Source of the DNA: Piezodorus guildinii
Taxonomy: Eukaryota; Arthropoda; Insecta; Hemiptera; Pentatomidae
Assembly: GCA_023052935.1 (NCBI GenBank)
Contig: CM041294.1
Location: 101,005,616-101,069,615, forward strand
DNA: 64,000 nucleotides
Reading direction: 5' to 3'
Shown here: piece by piece, positions 33,479-45,319 of the stretch
Layout of the letters: the number at the start of each line of letters is the position of its first letter
Numbering within the stretch: the first letter of the stretch is position 1
Position numbers and translations under genes: made by a program
Notes under the pieces: model-generated
Told to the model about the DNA's origin: nothing
Seen by the model: only the letters and a program-made list of their open reading frames with translations
The model's database searches: none

Positions 33479-34177
33479 CATAATAAAAATAACTCTTATT
33501 TTTAATTGTGTGGTTTTAATTTATGACCGCACCCCCAACCATCTTCCTCATCTAATTTCTCTACGGTCAACAAAACTCCATCATGATAAATATAACAATT
33601 TTTTTTCTAGGTTTCTTTTCATTGCGACACTTCCTCTAATCGAACACACACACATTCTGTTTACTGTATTATATTTTCAACCGCTCATCTTCTCCTCTCA
33701 TAACGAACATTCATTGCCTCTAACAACCGGATTAAATAAACGTCTTTCAACACAAGTGAGTAGGGTATACTTTAACTACTGGCCAATATACCATGCAAAT
33801 TATCCGCACGAGTTAGTCCAAGAGTAATAAACTACCTAGAAGACATCGGGATACAACCGGTCAATACATCAAACAGCGAGGAGTGGATTCTAGAAGAGTT
33901 GCACAAGCTGAGGTTTATAAAGATGTTGGGGCAGAGCAACAATATCACGAAGAAAGCGTATTACCGGGCCTGTATTTCTTCCAGGCATCTGCCTGTCTAC
34001 GCCTAATGATAGTAATACATCACGACATACATCCCTCCAGCGGACTGGAAGCGAAAGCTGGAATTGGCATGGAGCAAGTCTCCCTATACCGTTCCTCCGT
34101 CGAATCGGAATAGCAAGGATAAGATGTCGCAACTGTACCAAACTTCCTTATCAGTACCTGTAATTTTATACTTTTGA
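33479..34177. other. unassigned coding-like region downstream of the hammerhead
   Basis: 33528-33567 shares a flank with the relic at 10046-10150, so the repeat extends at least this far. 33776-34003 is open for 76 codons on the plus strand, meets four consecutive in-frame stops (34004-34015), and is open again to 34174. The same four codons on the minus strand read as sense within a frame spanning 33890-34141. Neither frame shows a known domain. It may be part of the element that carries the hammerhead. Confidence 0.35.
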
Positions 34178-34206
34178 AATATCGATCAATGCTGTGATAA
34201 TTTTTT

Positions 34207-34376
34207 CAGACCCCCAAAATGTACCGTAGCAATAAAGGGAAGTCATTAAGATTATGCAGTACCAGGGAAGTAAATTTCCAGGGCCACACAAACCGCAGGT
34301 CCTTTCACTGAGGCATACTTCTACCAGGGTATTTAGTGAGTAATTGGTATCTAGTGGTGATTTCTTTGGGGGTCTG
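34207..34376. mobile_element. possible short MITE with 12-base inverted repeats
   Basis: CAGACCCCCAAA at 34207-34218 and its exact reverse complement at 34365-34376, 146 bases apart, around a GC-richer interior. No matching target-site duplication is visible and no second copy was found in the window, so chance is possible. Confidence 0.3.
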
Positions 34377-36641
34377 GGTGATGTAAAATTTATGGTGAAA
34401 TGATACCTATACGTCATGTTATCGAACCAATACTGTACAAAAACAATTTTTTATTTTATCTTTTTATGTTAGCTCTTTATTTATTTTTTTTAAATAGTTT
34501 TAGTTAGTCTTAGCTATCTGAAATTAAAATAAATACATCAAAGATCAATCAAGTCACTTAAATAAGTTGAAATTAATCGGCGGGATTCTGAGAGGTGTAT
34601 GCTAAAATATTTAAGTTTATATGTAAGGATATGTTAACCCTTAGCTATCCAGCTATCGTCATTGAGTTTTGATGCCTTTGCATCATCTAAAATTTTAAAC
34701 GATGATTTTTCAGCTGAGATATGTACGCAGAATCTAAACCTTAACGTTTTTTTTAGACATGTTTTTACTATCTTGTAATGGGATGGAGCAAAGTTTTTGC
34801 ACTTTTTTTGAGCAAGTTTGGTTTTCACTTTTTATAGTGCAGGAGCTAATATACATATATACATCTATATATGTATATCTATATAGATGTATATATGTAT
34901 ACATCAATATATACATCTACATATCTATCTATATCGAATATACATCTAGAAATATTTTAAAATTTATATTCCTATCATACTTACATATTTATACTATTTA
35001 TTAAGCAACTAATTAATTTGATGAAGTGACCAATTACATCGATTTCCCAGTCCATAGAACATACGGTTAGTTGTCCATAGTTTGTTAGTTTGTTTTAACT
35101 AGTCTTTTATATCTCAAAAATGACGAAAATGCATTTCTTGAGGTATAGAAATATATTAAATTATTTTGCTTGAAAACTAAAAAAACATTTAAATTTTGGT
35201 ATTTTCTTAATTTTAAAACTTTGGAGTCCTCAACCAGTCTCATCAGACGGTTTTGATCACTTTTTTTTTCTTTTGTAGGGTTCTTTTGAAAAATTAATAA
35301 TTTAATATTGCCTTAATTATTTTCACATTGAAATTTTATTTATTTATTTACCTAATAGTAGAAGAAAGAACAAAATCCTAAAATATTTTACATTGAAAAC
35401 AAAATTAAAATCTGATATAAATTAATAAAACCGTATAATCTCACGATTACATTGCATAATAGATTTATTATTAACTCAAACTAGTCTTCTTTTAAGTCAA
35501 TTGGCACTGCCTTCACATGGTTTCGCTGGACGTTTGCTCATCTGGCGGTCATTAGTAAGAGTTTCTAAACCGCAAGAAATGTATTTTTGTTATTTTTGAG
35601 ACATAACAGACTATTTAAAACAAAATTAATCGTATGTTCGACGGGCTAGGAAATCGCATATAATTAGTCGCTTCATCATGTTAATTAGCTGCTTAGTAAG
35701 AGCTTTAGGAACTCAAGAAATGCATTTTTGTAATAAGTATGATTGAAAAAAATTTCTAGATGTATTTCCGATGAGTTAGTCAACCATGCATCTCGTTTAT
35801 AGACAATTAAGTTACATAAATTGCATACCTTTCCGAGAAAATTGATTCTTTTGTCCCATCGGTATTAAAAATCCAAACAGGAAGCCGGATGTTACTGTGA
35901 TATCAATTTATCCTCTTATCGTTTCTTATAAAATATCGCATTCTTTCCGTAATGAATCGGAAGCGAAAAATATACGAAACTGATTTTACATAAGTTCTTT
36001 GTAGCCTTAATGGAGATTATCACTTCGTTGAAATTGTGTTTTTTTCGTGTGTTTTAGTCGGATTAGGCCTGTGTGAAAAAAAATGTAAGTAGCGTAGATA
36101 ATAAAGCGTGCCTCTGACATGTCAGTAAAATGCTAGGGATCATACTGGCATACGCCGGTAGTATAATATGAGTTACGAAAGCATAGATTTTTTTTTTTTT
36201 TTACTTTTTGCCAATCGTATATAAAGGTTGTATCTTTTGTCAGGTGCAGTAGTAAAAAATCCATCATGTTTATTAACATCTCATTTGAGAAGTAATTAAT
36301 CATTTATTGTTTTTATTATTTTATATTAAAATTTTAAGTATTTAAATATTGTGCAACCCGCAATCTATAGATTTTTGGAACTATTGAAGAGGGTAATATA
36401 TATACATATATATATATATATATTCAATATATCAAAGACATGTACCTATCTTAAGTGCATAAGAACAGTTAATATATTTTAAGAAAAAAATAAGTAATAC
36501 AAAAAAAAAATGTAACTTTTTAAGAATAATTATATTTTTAATACTAATTTTCTACAATAGTATATCATTTTTCTCTATAAATTATCATATTTTTGGCCAT
36601 TGGCAGAATATTAATCTTTAATTACTTATCTGAAAAAAAAA
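34377..36641. other. AT-rich, no gene assigned
   Basis: A degenerate minisatellite of TATACATC/TATATCTA-like units lies at about 34846-34940 and (TA)n at about 36390-36425. Open frames across them are repeat codons, not genes. Confidence 0.5.
34846..34940. repeat. degenerate AT-rich minisatellite
   Basis: Alternating ATATACATC and ATATGTATA-type units, partly palindromic. Confidence 0.85.
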
Positions 36642-36915
36642 TTCCCCTCGGGCACGACAGGCCGATTAGGCCATTGGCCGAGTGGTGTAATCTCTTGGGA
36701 GAATATTCTCACCACATTTCTTGATGTTATTTTATAGGATAGGGTCATCACTTCCTACGTCTATTTTTGTGAGTGGCTACCAGAAGGCTGACGTGTCTCA
36801 CATCCCCGAGGGAGAGTCTGTGGGTTAATCCCTATTTAATTATATGCTTATAAATGTCGCGCAGGGACTGGGATCTCAACCTTTAGCGGACCAGCTACTC
36901 AGCCACGGGCTCTCC
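36642..36915 (-). mobile_element. SINE3a, tRNA-derived SINE
   Basis: Minus strand starts GAGAGCCCGTGGCTGAGTAG (A box) with a damaged B box near GGTTGAGATCCC. The body includes TATAATTAAATAGGGATT, GAGACACGTCAGCC, GTAGCCACTCACAAAA and GGCCTGTCGTGCC. The same order occurs in SINE3b. A possible 8-base duplication GAAAAAAA flanks it. Confidence 0.82.
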
Positions 36916-37107
36916 GAAAAAAAGGTTTACCTTAGTCTTCTTTTTCTTTTTTATGTTAATTTTTATTACTCTATTTACATATAATTTTACACATCAACGA
37001 ATGATTTTTAGTATATAAAACAATAATGGCTTCAGAATTTTGTAGCATCCCAATGAATTTGCCATGCGATTGATGAGAAATTTCGCGTGATAACATTTTC
37101 TGAAATT

Positions 37108-37254
37108 TTAGTGGTATAGTTCGTAGTGCCAACGGGCAATACGAGGCCTGAGCCATGGACTGTATATACCATTGCTGCTGTATATACATAGAATGTTTTT
37201 TGTGTTTATTTTGTAAATAAAGTTGGAGGATAAAAAAAAAAAAAAAAAAAAATG
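37108..37254 (+). mobile_element. retroposed 3' end with poly(A) tail
   Basis: AAATAAAG at 37215-37222 is followed after about ten bases by 21 A residues (37232-37252), the layout of a polyadenylated mRNA end. TCTGAAATT occurs at 37099-37107 and 37255-37263, consistent with a 9-base target-site duplication. The source transcript is not recognised; it may be a truncated processed pseudogene or LINE end. Confidence 0.45.
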
Positions 37255-37263
37255 TCTGAAATT

Positions 37264-38578
37264 GCTTTGAATTCAACCTATATGCATTTCAGTTGTAATG
37301 GTCTGGCAGACTGATCATTAACCCACTTTTCGCTAGAATTACCATGTGGGTAAGTCCACTTCAAAGTGTACCTAGCAATCTAGGTAATAAATTTCGATGG
37401 CCTTAGATTGATAAATGACTACGCCCTACTCTAATGTGGATATGATACATGATATGTTAGTGCATGGAATTATTATTTACCTTGATGCTTAGAAATGATA
37501 ACGTCTACTTAGTTGCCTCTAGGTTCATAATTTATTGAGATGTAGAAACTTAATTTTTATGGAATTTCATGGCTTGTAAAATACAGGAAAAATGATTATT
37601 TTCCCATGATGTTTTTCATTCTCGATTCTTCAAGGCGACCGACCCACCGCAATTTTCCGTTTCCATAAGAAATCACTTTCCTCCGCGGCTAGCCACTGAA
37701 TTATGTCTTTTTATAAATACGTTTTTCCAAATACGAAGTCGTTTACAACGTGAATGCTATATTGTGTCTTATCGGCTTTCTCCAATTATCTTTTTTTTTT
37801 TAATATATGGCCTTTTAAGAAACTGGAATTTTTCCTAAATGCACGCGGTGCTATAAAAGTTCGGATGAGTTTTTTTTATTGGTTTCTGTTGCTAATAAAT
37901 TATTAATGGAGAAAGTATTTCCTGGATGCAGCGATGTAACGCGTGAACAATACAACGCTACAATTTAATGTAAAAAAGTGACCACTTTTCGCTTGGATTG
38001 CCGCCTTTTTTAGTTCCCATTCTGTTTGCTTTCTCCTCTCTGCATTCCTCCGATACTGATAGGCTTTCGATTAAGAATAAACTGAATGCCTTTTTTTTAT
38101 CTGAACATATAAGATAAAAAAAAAACAAAAAAAAAAACAACTAAAAACAATACAATTACCTATTTCAAGCTTGTATTATAACTAATATAATTACTAAGGA
38201 GAAGGTGCAGTCATTTAAACACTTAAATTTAATTATAGTGTCAACATTTCGGTCCAAATTCCATGCCATCTTTAGGGAAATTGAGTGAAAAATGTCACGA
38301 AAATCAGCTTTGTCTTTAAAATATGATAACAATTTTCAAAAATGTTCATTTTGAAGAATTGTCCAAAGTACGAAAAAAGTAAGTTTTAATGTTTAATGTT
38401 TGTAACAAATTTTACAAGTTTGACTATTTAGAGTTGGCGCTTTTCCTCACTTCAACGAAAAAACATTTAGAGCCTTTTTTTAGTAAAAAAAAATTATTTA
38501 ATTTACTTTCTTGATCTTGAGTTACGACTCGAATCTAGGCGGATTTCCTCAATAAATAGAACTAGAAAATTCTTTCTT
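37264..38578. other. no feature recognised
   Basis: AT-rich with a small GC patch at about 37630-37700; nothing supported. Confidence 0.5.
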
Positions 38579-38592
38579 AATTTATATTAATA

Positions 38593-39173
38593 GCACACAA
38601 GACTGAAACGACAGGAAACTGCCCAACGCTTTCGCTTACTTCAACACTCAGTGGACAGACGCTCTAACCTTCCACTTAACTATAAGAGGCTCATATATAT
38701 TACCATCATGAAGCCTATTTGGACGTACGGAGTTGAGCTTTGGGGCTCTACTAAACCATCATATTCTTACCGTATTCAATCCCTACAATCCAAAATCCTT
38801 CGAAAAATCCTCAATGCTCCTTATTTTGTCACCAACAAACTCATCCATAAAGACCTTAATGTCCCATATGTGCTGATTTGGCCCGTACGAGGTATCATTC
38901 CTTCCATGACAAACTCCACTCTCACATTAACCCACTAGTTTCAATCCTAGCTTCCTCTACCATTCCTGACAATCCTCCGAGGCGTCTGAAAAGAAGATGG
39001 CCTCGAGACCTTCTAGTGTAGTTTACCTAGTGGAGTGTTGCCAATGGGCATATTCTCTTCATGTCTTTTCATGTATATTATCTATATTATGAGCCAATTT
39101 ACTTACTTTACAGTTACTACTCACTAATACAGTTGTAAATTTCAATAAATTAATAAATAAAAAAAAATAAAAA
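38593..39173 (+). mobile_element. Jockey-1c, 5'-truncated copy
   Basis: The C-terminal RT region is open from 38651 to 38938 (KRLIYITIMKPIWTYGVELW is recognisable) and then loses frame. The 3' UTR ends AATAAATTAATAAAT plus an A-rich tail. Perfect 14-base duplication AATTTATATTAATA at 38579-38592 and 39174-39187. Dead copy. Confidence 0.92.
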
Positions 39174-39187
39174 AATTTATATTAATA

Positions 39188-40248
39188 AATATACGTTAAC
39201 GAAAGAATTTTTTTTTATTCACAGTTGACTTGTATATGAGTCATAATATCTTAAAAATGAGAAGAGTAGTACCTCGTTTAGAGAATATATATTTACATTT
39301 CATTGAATGAATTCATAAAACCAAATATTATTATTAAAAAATATAATTACGCAAAAGTATTCAAAGAACTAAACGTAAATGAAAGATTCCTTCCAGAAAA
39401 ATCGTATTGTGGTACTACTATGATCAAAAGAACGAAATTTTATGTTAGCCCTCGTTGTTAATTGAGTTCTTAAATCTCCGTAAATAATTAAATAATATAA
39501 GTTGTGTTTTTTATTGCTTGTGTCTCATTAATTACCTAATGAAGTGACCTTTAGATCTAATTACATATAACATTTCATTAATAAATAAATTACTATATTT
39601 TACCGACTTTTTATTAACCTATTTTTTTTCTCTCTCTAGTATCTGCCAATTGTTGGTACGTCATTTTAAATGATGATACAATTTTTTTTTTTTTATATGG
39701 AATATATCGGCCGGAGGCTTTCCCGTTATGCGTGTAGAATTTACGCACTCCTGAATTCCTGTGCAGATTGTTACGTCACGGTCTACATAACCACGCCACT
39801 GTTGGCTCCACGTGACGCGGGTATGGAGAACCACATGTTGATTGTTCTACCATATTATTAACCTTTTTTATGGACAGGTTTAAATTTCCAGTAGCATTTT
39901 TATACGCTGTATGGATTATGTTAAATATTTTCTGTAGAACAGTCGTTTATTGCGTGCATTGTACCAGAACATGTTTTTTAAAAATCCAATTCCATTTCCT
40001 GGTTCCCTTTCTTTTTCCCCATTTACATTCCAATTGATTTCTATCCTTGAATTATAAATAAATTGTTTTTATTTTTTTATAGTGTTGAATATGTATACTG
40101 TAAATTGGTTCGATGACAAAAATGTGCTGCAGCTTGACAACGGTTGTTGACAGAATATGTTGACGATATCGACTGAAAAATATGGAGATAGACCAATTTT
40201 AAAAATTTAGGAATTAAATGCAAATAAAATCACTTATTTATTATCGGA
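39188..40248. other. no gene assigned
   Basis: A T run at about 39680-39693 precedes a GC-rich patch (39705-39850) of unknown origin. The rest is AT-rich. Confidence 0.45.
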
Positions 40249-40260
40249 TTTGGAGCAATT

Positions 40261-40430
40261 ATGGGAGTAAAAGATCTTTTTTTATGTCGTCCTTCGGAGA
40301 GGGCATAAAAAGAACGATACCAGATACTCGTTAAAGATCCCTATCCTAATGGGATAAGCAATTTAGGACTTCCATTGTAGATACGATTATCCACAGTAGC
40401 ATAAAGTGATGTTAAATGAACAAAAAGTGC
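40261..40430 (+). mobile_element. SINE2d, 5'-truncated SINE with target-site duplication
   Basis: Perfect 12-base duplication TTTGGAGCAATT at 40249-40260 and 40431-40442. The body has TCGTTAAAGATCCCTATCCT, TTTAGGACTTCC and CCACAGTAGCATAAAGTGAT. The tRNA-like head is missing, as expected from incomplete reverse transcription. Confidence 0.88.
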
Positions 40431-40442
40431 TTTGGAGCAATT

Positions 40443-42047
40443 TCGTGCTTTTAGAGCAAGCCTAAAAATGTGTATGTTAATGTATGCTTCACAAATTCCT
40501 GATCAAATACTTTGGAACATATACTAAAAGTATCTTGAACTCAAATATTAATATCGAATTCCAGAAAACCAAAGTCCAGAAGAGGGTGGATTTCTATTTT
40601 ATACAATAAAGTTTCATCGGACTCAGTTAACATTATTAGTAAAGTTATCCAGCCCGGAGGACCATAAATGAATAATGACTGGTTAGAACTCAGTGAGGAA
40701 GACCAGATTCTAAATAAGTTACGAACTAAAAAACTCAAATGTAATAAAAACTTAAAATATTTTTTCGTTAGGACAAAAAATATCAAGTAAGGGCTTGATG
40801 CTTCACCTTTATAATTAGAGAAATATATAAAAATGGTGGATATTACAGACGTATAATCACTATCAGTGAAATCTAAGGCCAGTATGTTTATTACCATAAA
40901 TTCTAATGATAAATGTTAGTATTTTTGCTATATTATACACTAAAGTAGTATTTATTAGTAGACTTGTTTTCTTTGTTTTTTTTTGTTTAAATCTTATTTA
41001 ATAATTATAATTTAGAAATTTATGTTTTCCGAACAATATTAACTTTTCCACGAATCAATGTATTTTCTTAGTCATTTTGTTAATTAATCATAAAAATATG
41101 TGATTTTCTATATATTTTCTCTTAATGGAAACAGAGAAAATCACCGTACCTATTAAGGAATGAGACACCTGTTAGTTCAATACCGACACTTATAGGGGTG
41201 CTATTAAAACATTCCTTTATTAGGTAGTTACTTTTTACGATTTCTAGATTCCTAGAATACTGAGGTTTAATGTTACTAAGTCGTATTGGTTCTAGTATTC
41301 AGCTTCAGCTTCTTTTAATAAATCGAAGCTTTTTTTTTTTTTTTTTTCTCGAAACATTCTTTAATACAATTAAAGAAAAGTAGATTGAGCAACATTCAAT
41401 ATGATCCATTGGTGTATACAATGACCATTGTTTGCTTAGGTTCATTATACAATGGAAAAGTCCACGGCAATGTTGACCAAATTAGGGACCCCTAACCAGC
41501 AAAGCCAACAAGGAGCTGGGGGTAATCGCTCGGAACAGAACTAGGGGGTTGGAGACGTGACTGAATTCGGCGGTGGCAATGTCGCAACCTTGCGACACCG
41601 AGTCTGCTGCGTTCGTCCTTCTGGTGTTATATCGGTGTGGAAGTAGCGGTGTCTCAGGTGAAGGGGATCAGTATTTCGTTTGTCACTAAGTTGTAAAGCA
41701 AAATGTTGAGTAGTACTAAAGAAACATATAAGCAAAAATGCTAATCTTCAATATTGAATTCCTTCCTAATTTTATTTTAGCACCATATACTGAAATATCA
41801 TATTTCATCCGTAGCATAATATCTCAATTGGATTGCAAAGTGATCTTTTTAACCAGAGAGATATTTCAATATATAGTTAATCCATCCCGGAGGACCAACA
41901 TTTTTTTAAGTATATTATAAATCATTGGAGGAGGAAAAAAAGTGATTCTTCATATCATATTCATCAAGTTCTAAGCAGACATCAGATTATGTCTCTCTTC
42001 CAAAATGATTTTGTAATATTATTATATTTATTGTCTGAGCAAACGTT
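40443..42047. other. no gene assigned
   Basis: Blocks at about 40551-40665 and 41749-41900 share AATAT(C/T)GAATTCC and a CCCGGAGGACCA motif and may be an unrecognised repeat. A minus-strand open run at 41541-41735 in a GC-rich patch has no motif. T run at about 41331-41347. Confidence 0.4.
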
Positions 42048-42635
42048 TTATTGATATTTACAACTGTACATTAAATAATACTACAAGTAAATGAGCCAAT
42101 TTTCAATTATGGACTTGAAAATGTTCTTGTGAAGAACTACCCAGTAGTAGCACTTCAATGTCAATTTAAGTTGGTCCCGAAGGCCATCGTCTTTTCAATC
42201 GCCTCGGAGGATTGTCAAGAATAGATGGGAATGATAAGTTGCATATAAGAGGATTCGTGAGGGTCTGAAGTTAGAAATTAAAAGAAGAATTCTGATTTGG
42301 GATAGTTCTGTGACAAATGGGATATTTAGGTGATTATGGATGATTTTATTCGTAACAGATAAGGAGCATTTAGGATATTTCTAAGGATTGATGCGAGAGG
42401 AATTAGATGGTTTAGTAGAGTCCCGAAGCTCGATTAAACATGTCCAGAGGGTCTGATGATGGTAACATAAATGAGATTTTTGTAATAAATTGGAAGTTTT
42501 GAATGTTTGTCAAGTAAGTGTTGCAGTAATCCTTATCTACGGGCAGTTTCTAATCGTATGAGGATTCCATGTAAGACGTTTGTTAAGATGGAGTCCTAGG
42601 TCTTGGATTTGCTCAACAGTTATTAGTGGGTATGG
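42048..42635 (-). mobile_element. Jockey-1d, degraded 5'-truncated copy
   Basis: On the minus strand it matches Jockey-1 from the LGL-LDKRLTWNPHT region to the 3' UTR (ACAGTTGTAAAT end), with many substitutions, stops and frameshifts. No clear target-site duplication. An old copy. Confidence 0.85.
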
Positions 42636-44230
42636 ATTAAATATAATTTAAAAAAATAGTTTTAAAGGTAATTTATTTGGTTGATGTCAATCCAGACGGT
42701 ACATGATTTGGCAATTATTAAATTAAACAGATTTGAAACGCATTTAATGATAATTTTATTATAACCTGATATTGGTCTCCATTTTATTAACTTTTTAGTA
42801 TATTTGTGATGCAATAAAAAAAAGTTTGTAGCGATTATATTAGGCTTTAGATTACTATTTATTTCGATCAGCTAGTAACATTTGAGTAGCAATCTTGGTG
42901 ATCGCTTAGTGCTTTATCATTAGAGGCTGTGGAATATTGAGATTCGCTTTTATTTTTTTCAGTAGTTAGGACCATCCACAAATTGTCATATGCCTGATTG
43001 TCAATTCGGAAGCTTAGTGGTGATTCCTTGTGTAACGCGGCAGTATTTTGACGGGACTGACAGGATGAATTCCAACTAACTACAAAGATTAATTAATCGT
43101 AGTTTATTTTACACAGTTTTTGAAGTTTTAATAAAATTAAGGCTCCTTTTTTTTTTCTAATTTAATATTTTACATCATCGTTTTACAGCTTTACATTACG
43201 TATAGATTAATTTTGCCTTAAGTTTACAAGCTTGTATACATTAGAACGTATTCTGGACATAAATAAAACAAATATATTTAGGGATTTGAATACCTAATTA
43301 TTCAAATACTTCCTGAAAGTTTTGAAGGGAAGCTGTATGACGGATCTCTTGAGTAGCGAAATTATATTAATTTTATGCAAGGACTCCTGTAGCTACACTA
43401 ATCGTAAATTACTGACATTGAAGAAAAAAAAAAAGTAGAGTAATCAGCAATATTCCGTAAGGTCGTATATCAAATAAATAAAATCTCGTCTACCTATAAC
43501 CACTTGAAATGATATTTTATTGCATTCATATTTTGATTAAGATATTTAAAAAAGCGACACGGTCGTGGAATAACAACAAATATAGTTAATAACGGATTTA
43601 ATGGCTTTACGCTAATTATTTCTAAAATGAATAAAAGCCAATTGCACCTCGACCATAACGTCAACTTAATGCTCAGTCCGACATTAATTTGAAAACCGGC
43701 TATCATTGCAATATCAAAAAGGCTTCTGAAATACAATCATTATCGTTATTATTATTATTATTATTGTTACATTAAAAAATATTGCCTATTATCAGAAGCA
43801 CTTATAATCGACGGGAATGAGACATTTGCTGAACAATGAGACGGACTATTATTTCGACTTGCCATTACCGACAGCGGTTATATAACTTGTTGAGTAACTC
43901 GGGCTTAGCTCTGATCCACTGACTGAGGATGTTACAAGAGCTACTGGGGCGTTCTACTTCGGGTGTCGTTGGTGGTCGAATCCATCTCGGGATTAATTGT
44001 TGCAATAATAGACGAGAAAATATTATTTTACGTAGCCTTTTTAGAATTTTCAATGCCTGAAGCATTTTTTCAAAGAGTCCTTGAATGAACCTGTTCTTGA
44101 ACCTTGGAGTATGTAGTAGTAAGTGAAAACTTCAGCGTTAGTCATCTATTTAACGGATCTTACTTTACGCCTTTTTTGTTCTCTATTTTGCGAGTTTTAT
44201 TTTGTATAGTACTTTCTATATTTATACTAA
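42636..44230. other. no gene assigned
   Basis: AT-rich. A GC patch at 43860-44000 contains GGTCGAATCC, which resembles a B box, but no A box or tRNA fold supports a gene. Confidence 0.4.
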
Positions 44231-44485
44231 GGGAGCGGCGGGATCTAGTGAGTAGCTACTATTCTTCGGATCCGGGATTCGAACCGCGGCTGCGGCAAAA
44301 TTATTTATTCTGTTATTTAAGCCATGGAACGATCCTAAGTTATGGAGACCCTCCTGGGACACATCCACCATCTATAAAATGGGTACCTAAAATTTGGCTT
44401 ATTCATAAAGGTTATTCACTATCTTACTCGAGCGTTGGCCGTGAAACAGTACTGAACCAGATATCCTTTATGGATTGTAAAGGTA

Positions 44486-44516
<31 letters not shown>
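44231..44516 (+). mobile_element. SINE1c with a 27-base T tail
   Basis: The head GGGAGCGGCGGGATCTAGTG matches the SINE1 A-box region and GGGATTCGAACCGCGG gives a near-consensus B box. The body contains ATGGAGACCCTCCTGGGACA and GAAACAGTACTGAACCAG. The end is AGGTACAGG followed by an uninterrupted run of T (44490-44516). The 160-codon open frame across this region (44104-44586) is an accident of the SINE and its T tail. Confidence 0.88.
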
Positions 44517-44752
44517 CCATATTTGGGTATTTTTAGAAGTCCAGCATATAACTATGAATTATTGTTTTGACAAAATCTATATGTGAATATGATCAGATAC
44601 TTCCGCACAATAAAAATGAATATATTTGGCTTGGGAAGTGTCACATTTAACGTCCAATGCTGTTGTGTGGAGGGTTTATTTTAGTTAGTTCAATGATTTA
44701 TAATTTACCATCATTCTTTTCTATTTTATTTATTTTATTTTTTATATCACTT

Positions 44753-45309
44753 TAAGGTACCTAGGACTCAACCTTGACAAACGTATAACTTGGAATCCCC
44801 ACACAAGACTGAAACGACAAGAAACTGCCCGACGTTTTCGACTATTTCAACACTTATTGGACAAACGCTCCAAACTTCCACTTAATTACCAAAGACTTAT
44901 TTATATGACCATCGTAAGACCAATATGGACTTATGCATTAGAGCTATGGGGCTCTACTAAACCATCGAATTCCTCTCTTATCAAATCCTTACAATCCAAA
45001 ATCCTTCGGACAATCCTCAATGCTCCTTATTTTGTCAGAAACAAACTCATTCATAAAGACCTTATTATTCCATATGTTCCATCCTTAGCCCGAACCAGGT
45101 ACCATTCCATGACAAACTCCATCCCCACTGCAATCCATTTGTTTCAACTCTTGCTTCCTCTTCGATCCCTGATAATCCTCCGAGGCGTTATCACTGGGTA
45201 GTGTCTGTACATGTATTTCTATACAGTTTTCTATATTACCACCATCATTTACTTGATGAATTTTTTTTAATACAGTTGTAAATATAATTAAATATGTTTA
45301 AATAAAAAA
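44753..45309 (+). mobile_element. Jockey-1e, 5'-truncated copy with target-site duplication
   Basis: The RT C-terminal frame runs open from 44755 to 45199 but shifts near 45090. It starts RYLGLNLDKRITWNPHTRLK. The 3' UTR ends ACAGTTGTAAAT and an A-rich tail. Perfect 10-base duplication TATATCACTT at 44743-44752 and 45310-45319. Lacks the FADD core, so it is dead. Confidence 0.92.
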
Positions 45310-45319
45310 TATATCACTT

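Noticed and set aside
40541..40897. 118-codon minus-strand open frame
   Set aside because: No recognisable domain, AT-rich codons, and it overlaps a possible unclassified repeat.
43860..44000. tRNA or SINE suggested by GGTCGAATCC
   Set aside because: No A box at the right distance and no acceptor stem.
44104..44586. 160-codon open frame
   Set aside because: It is built from SINE1c and its 27-base T tail; no protein motif.
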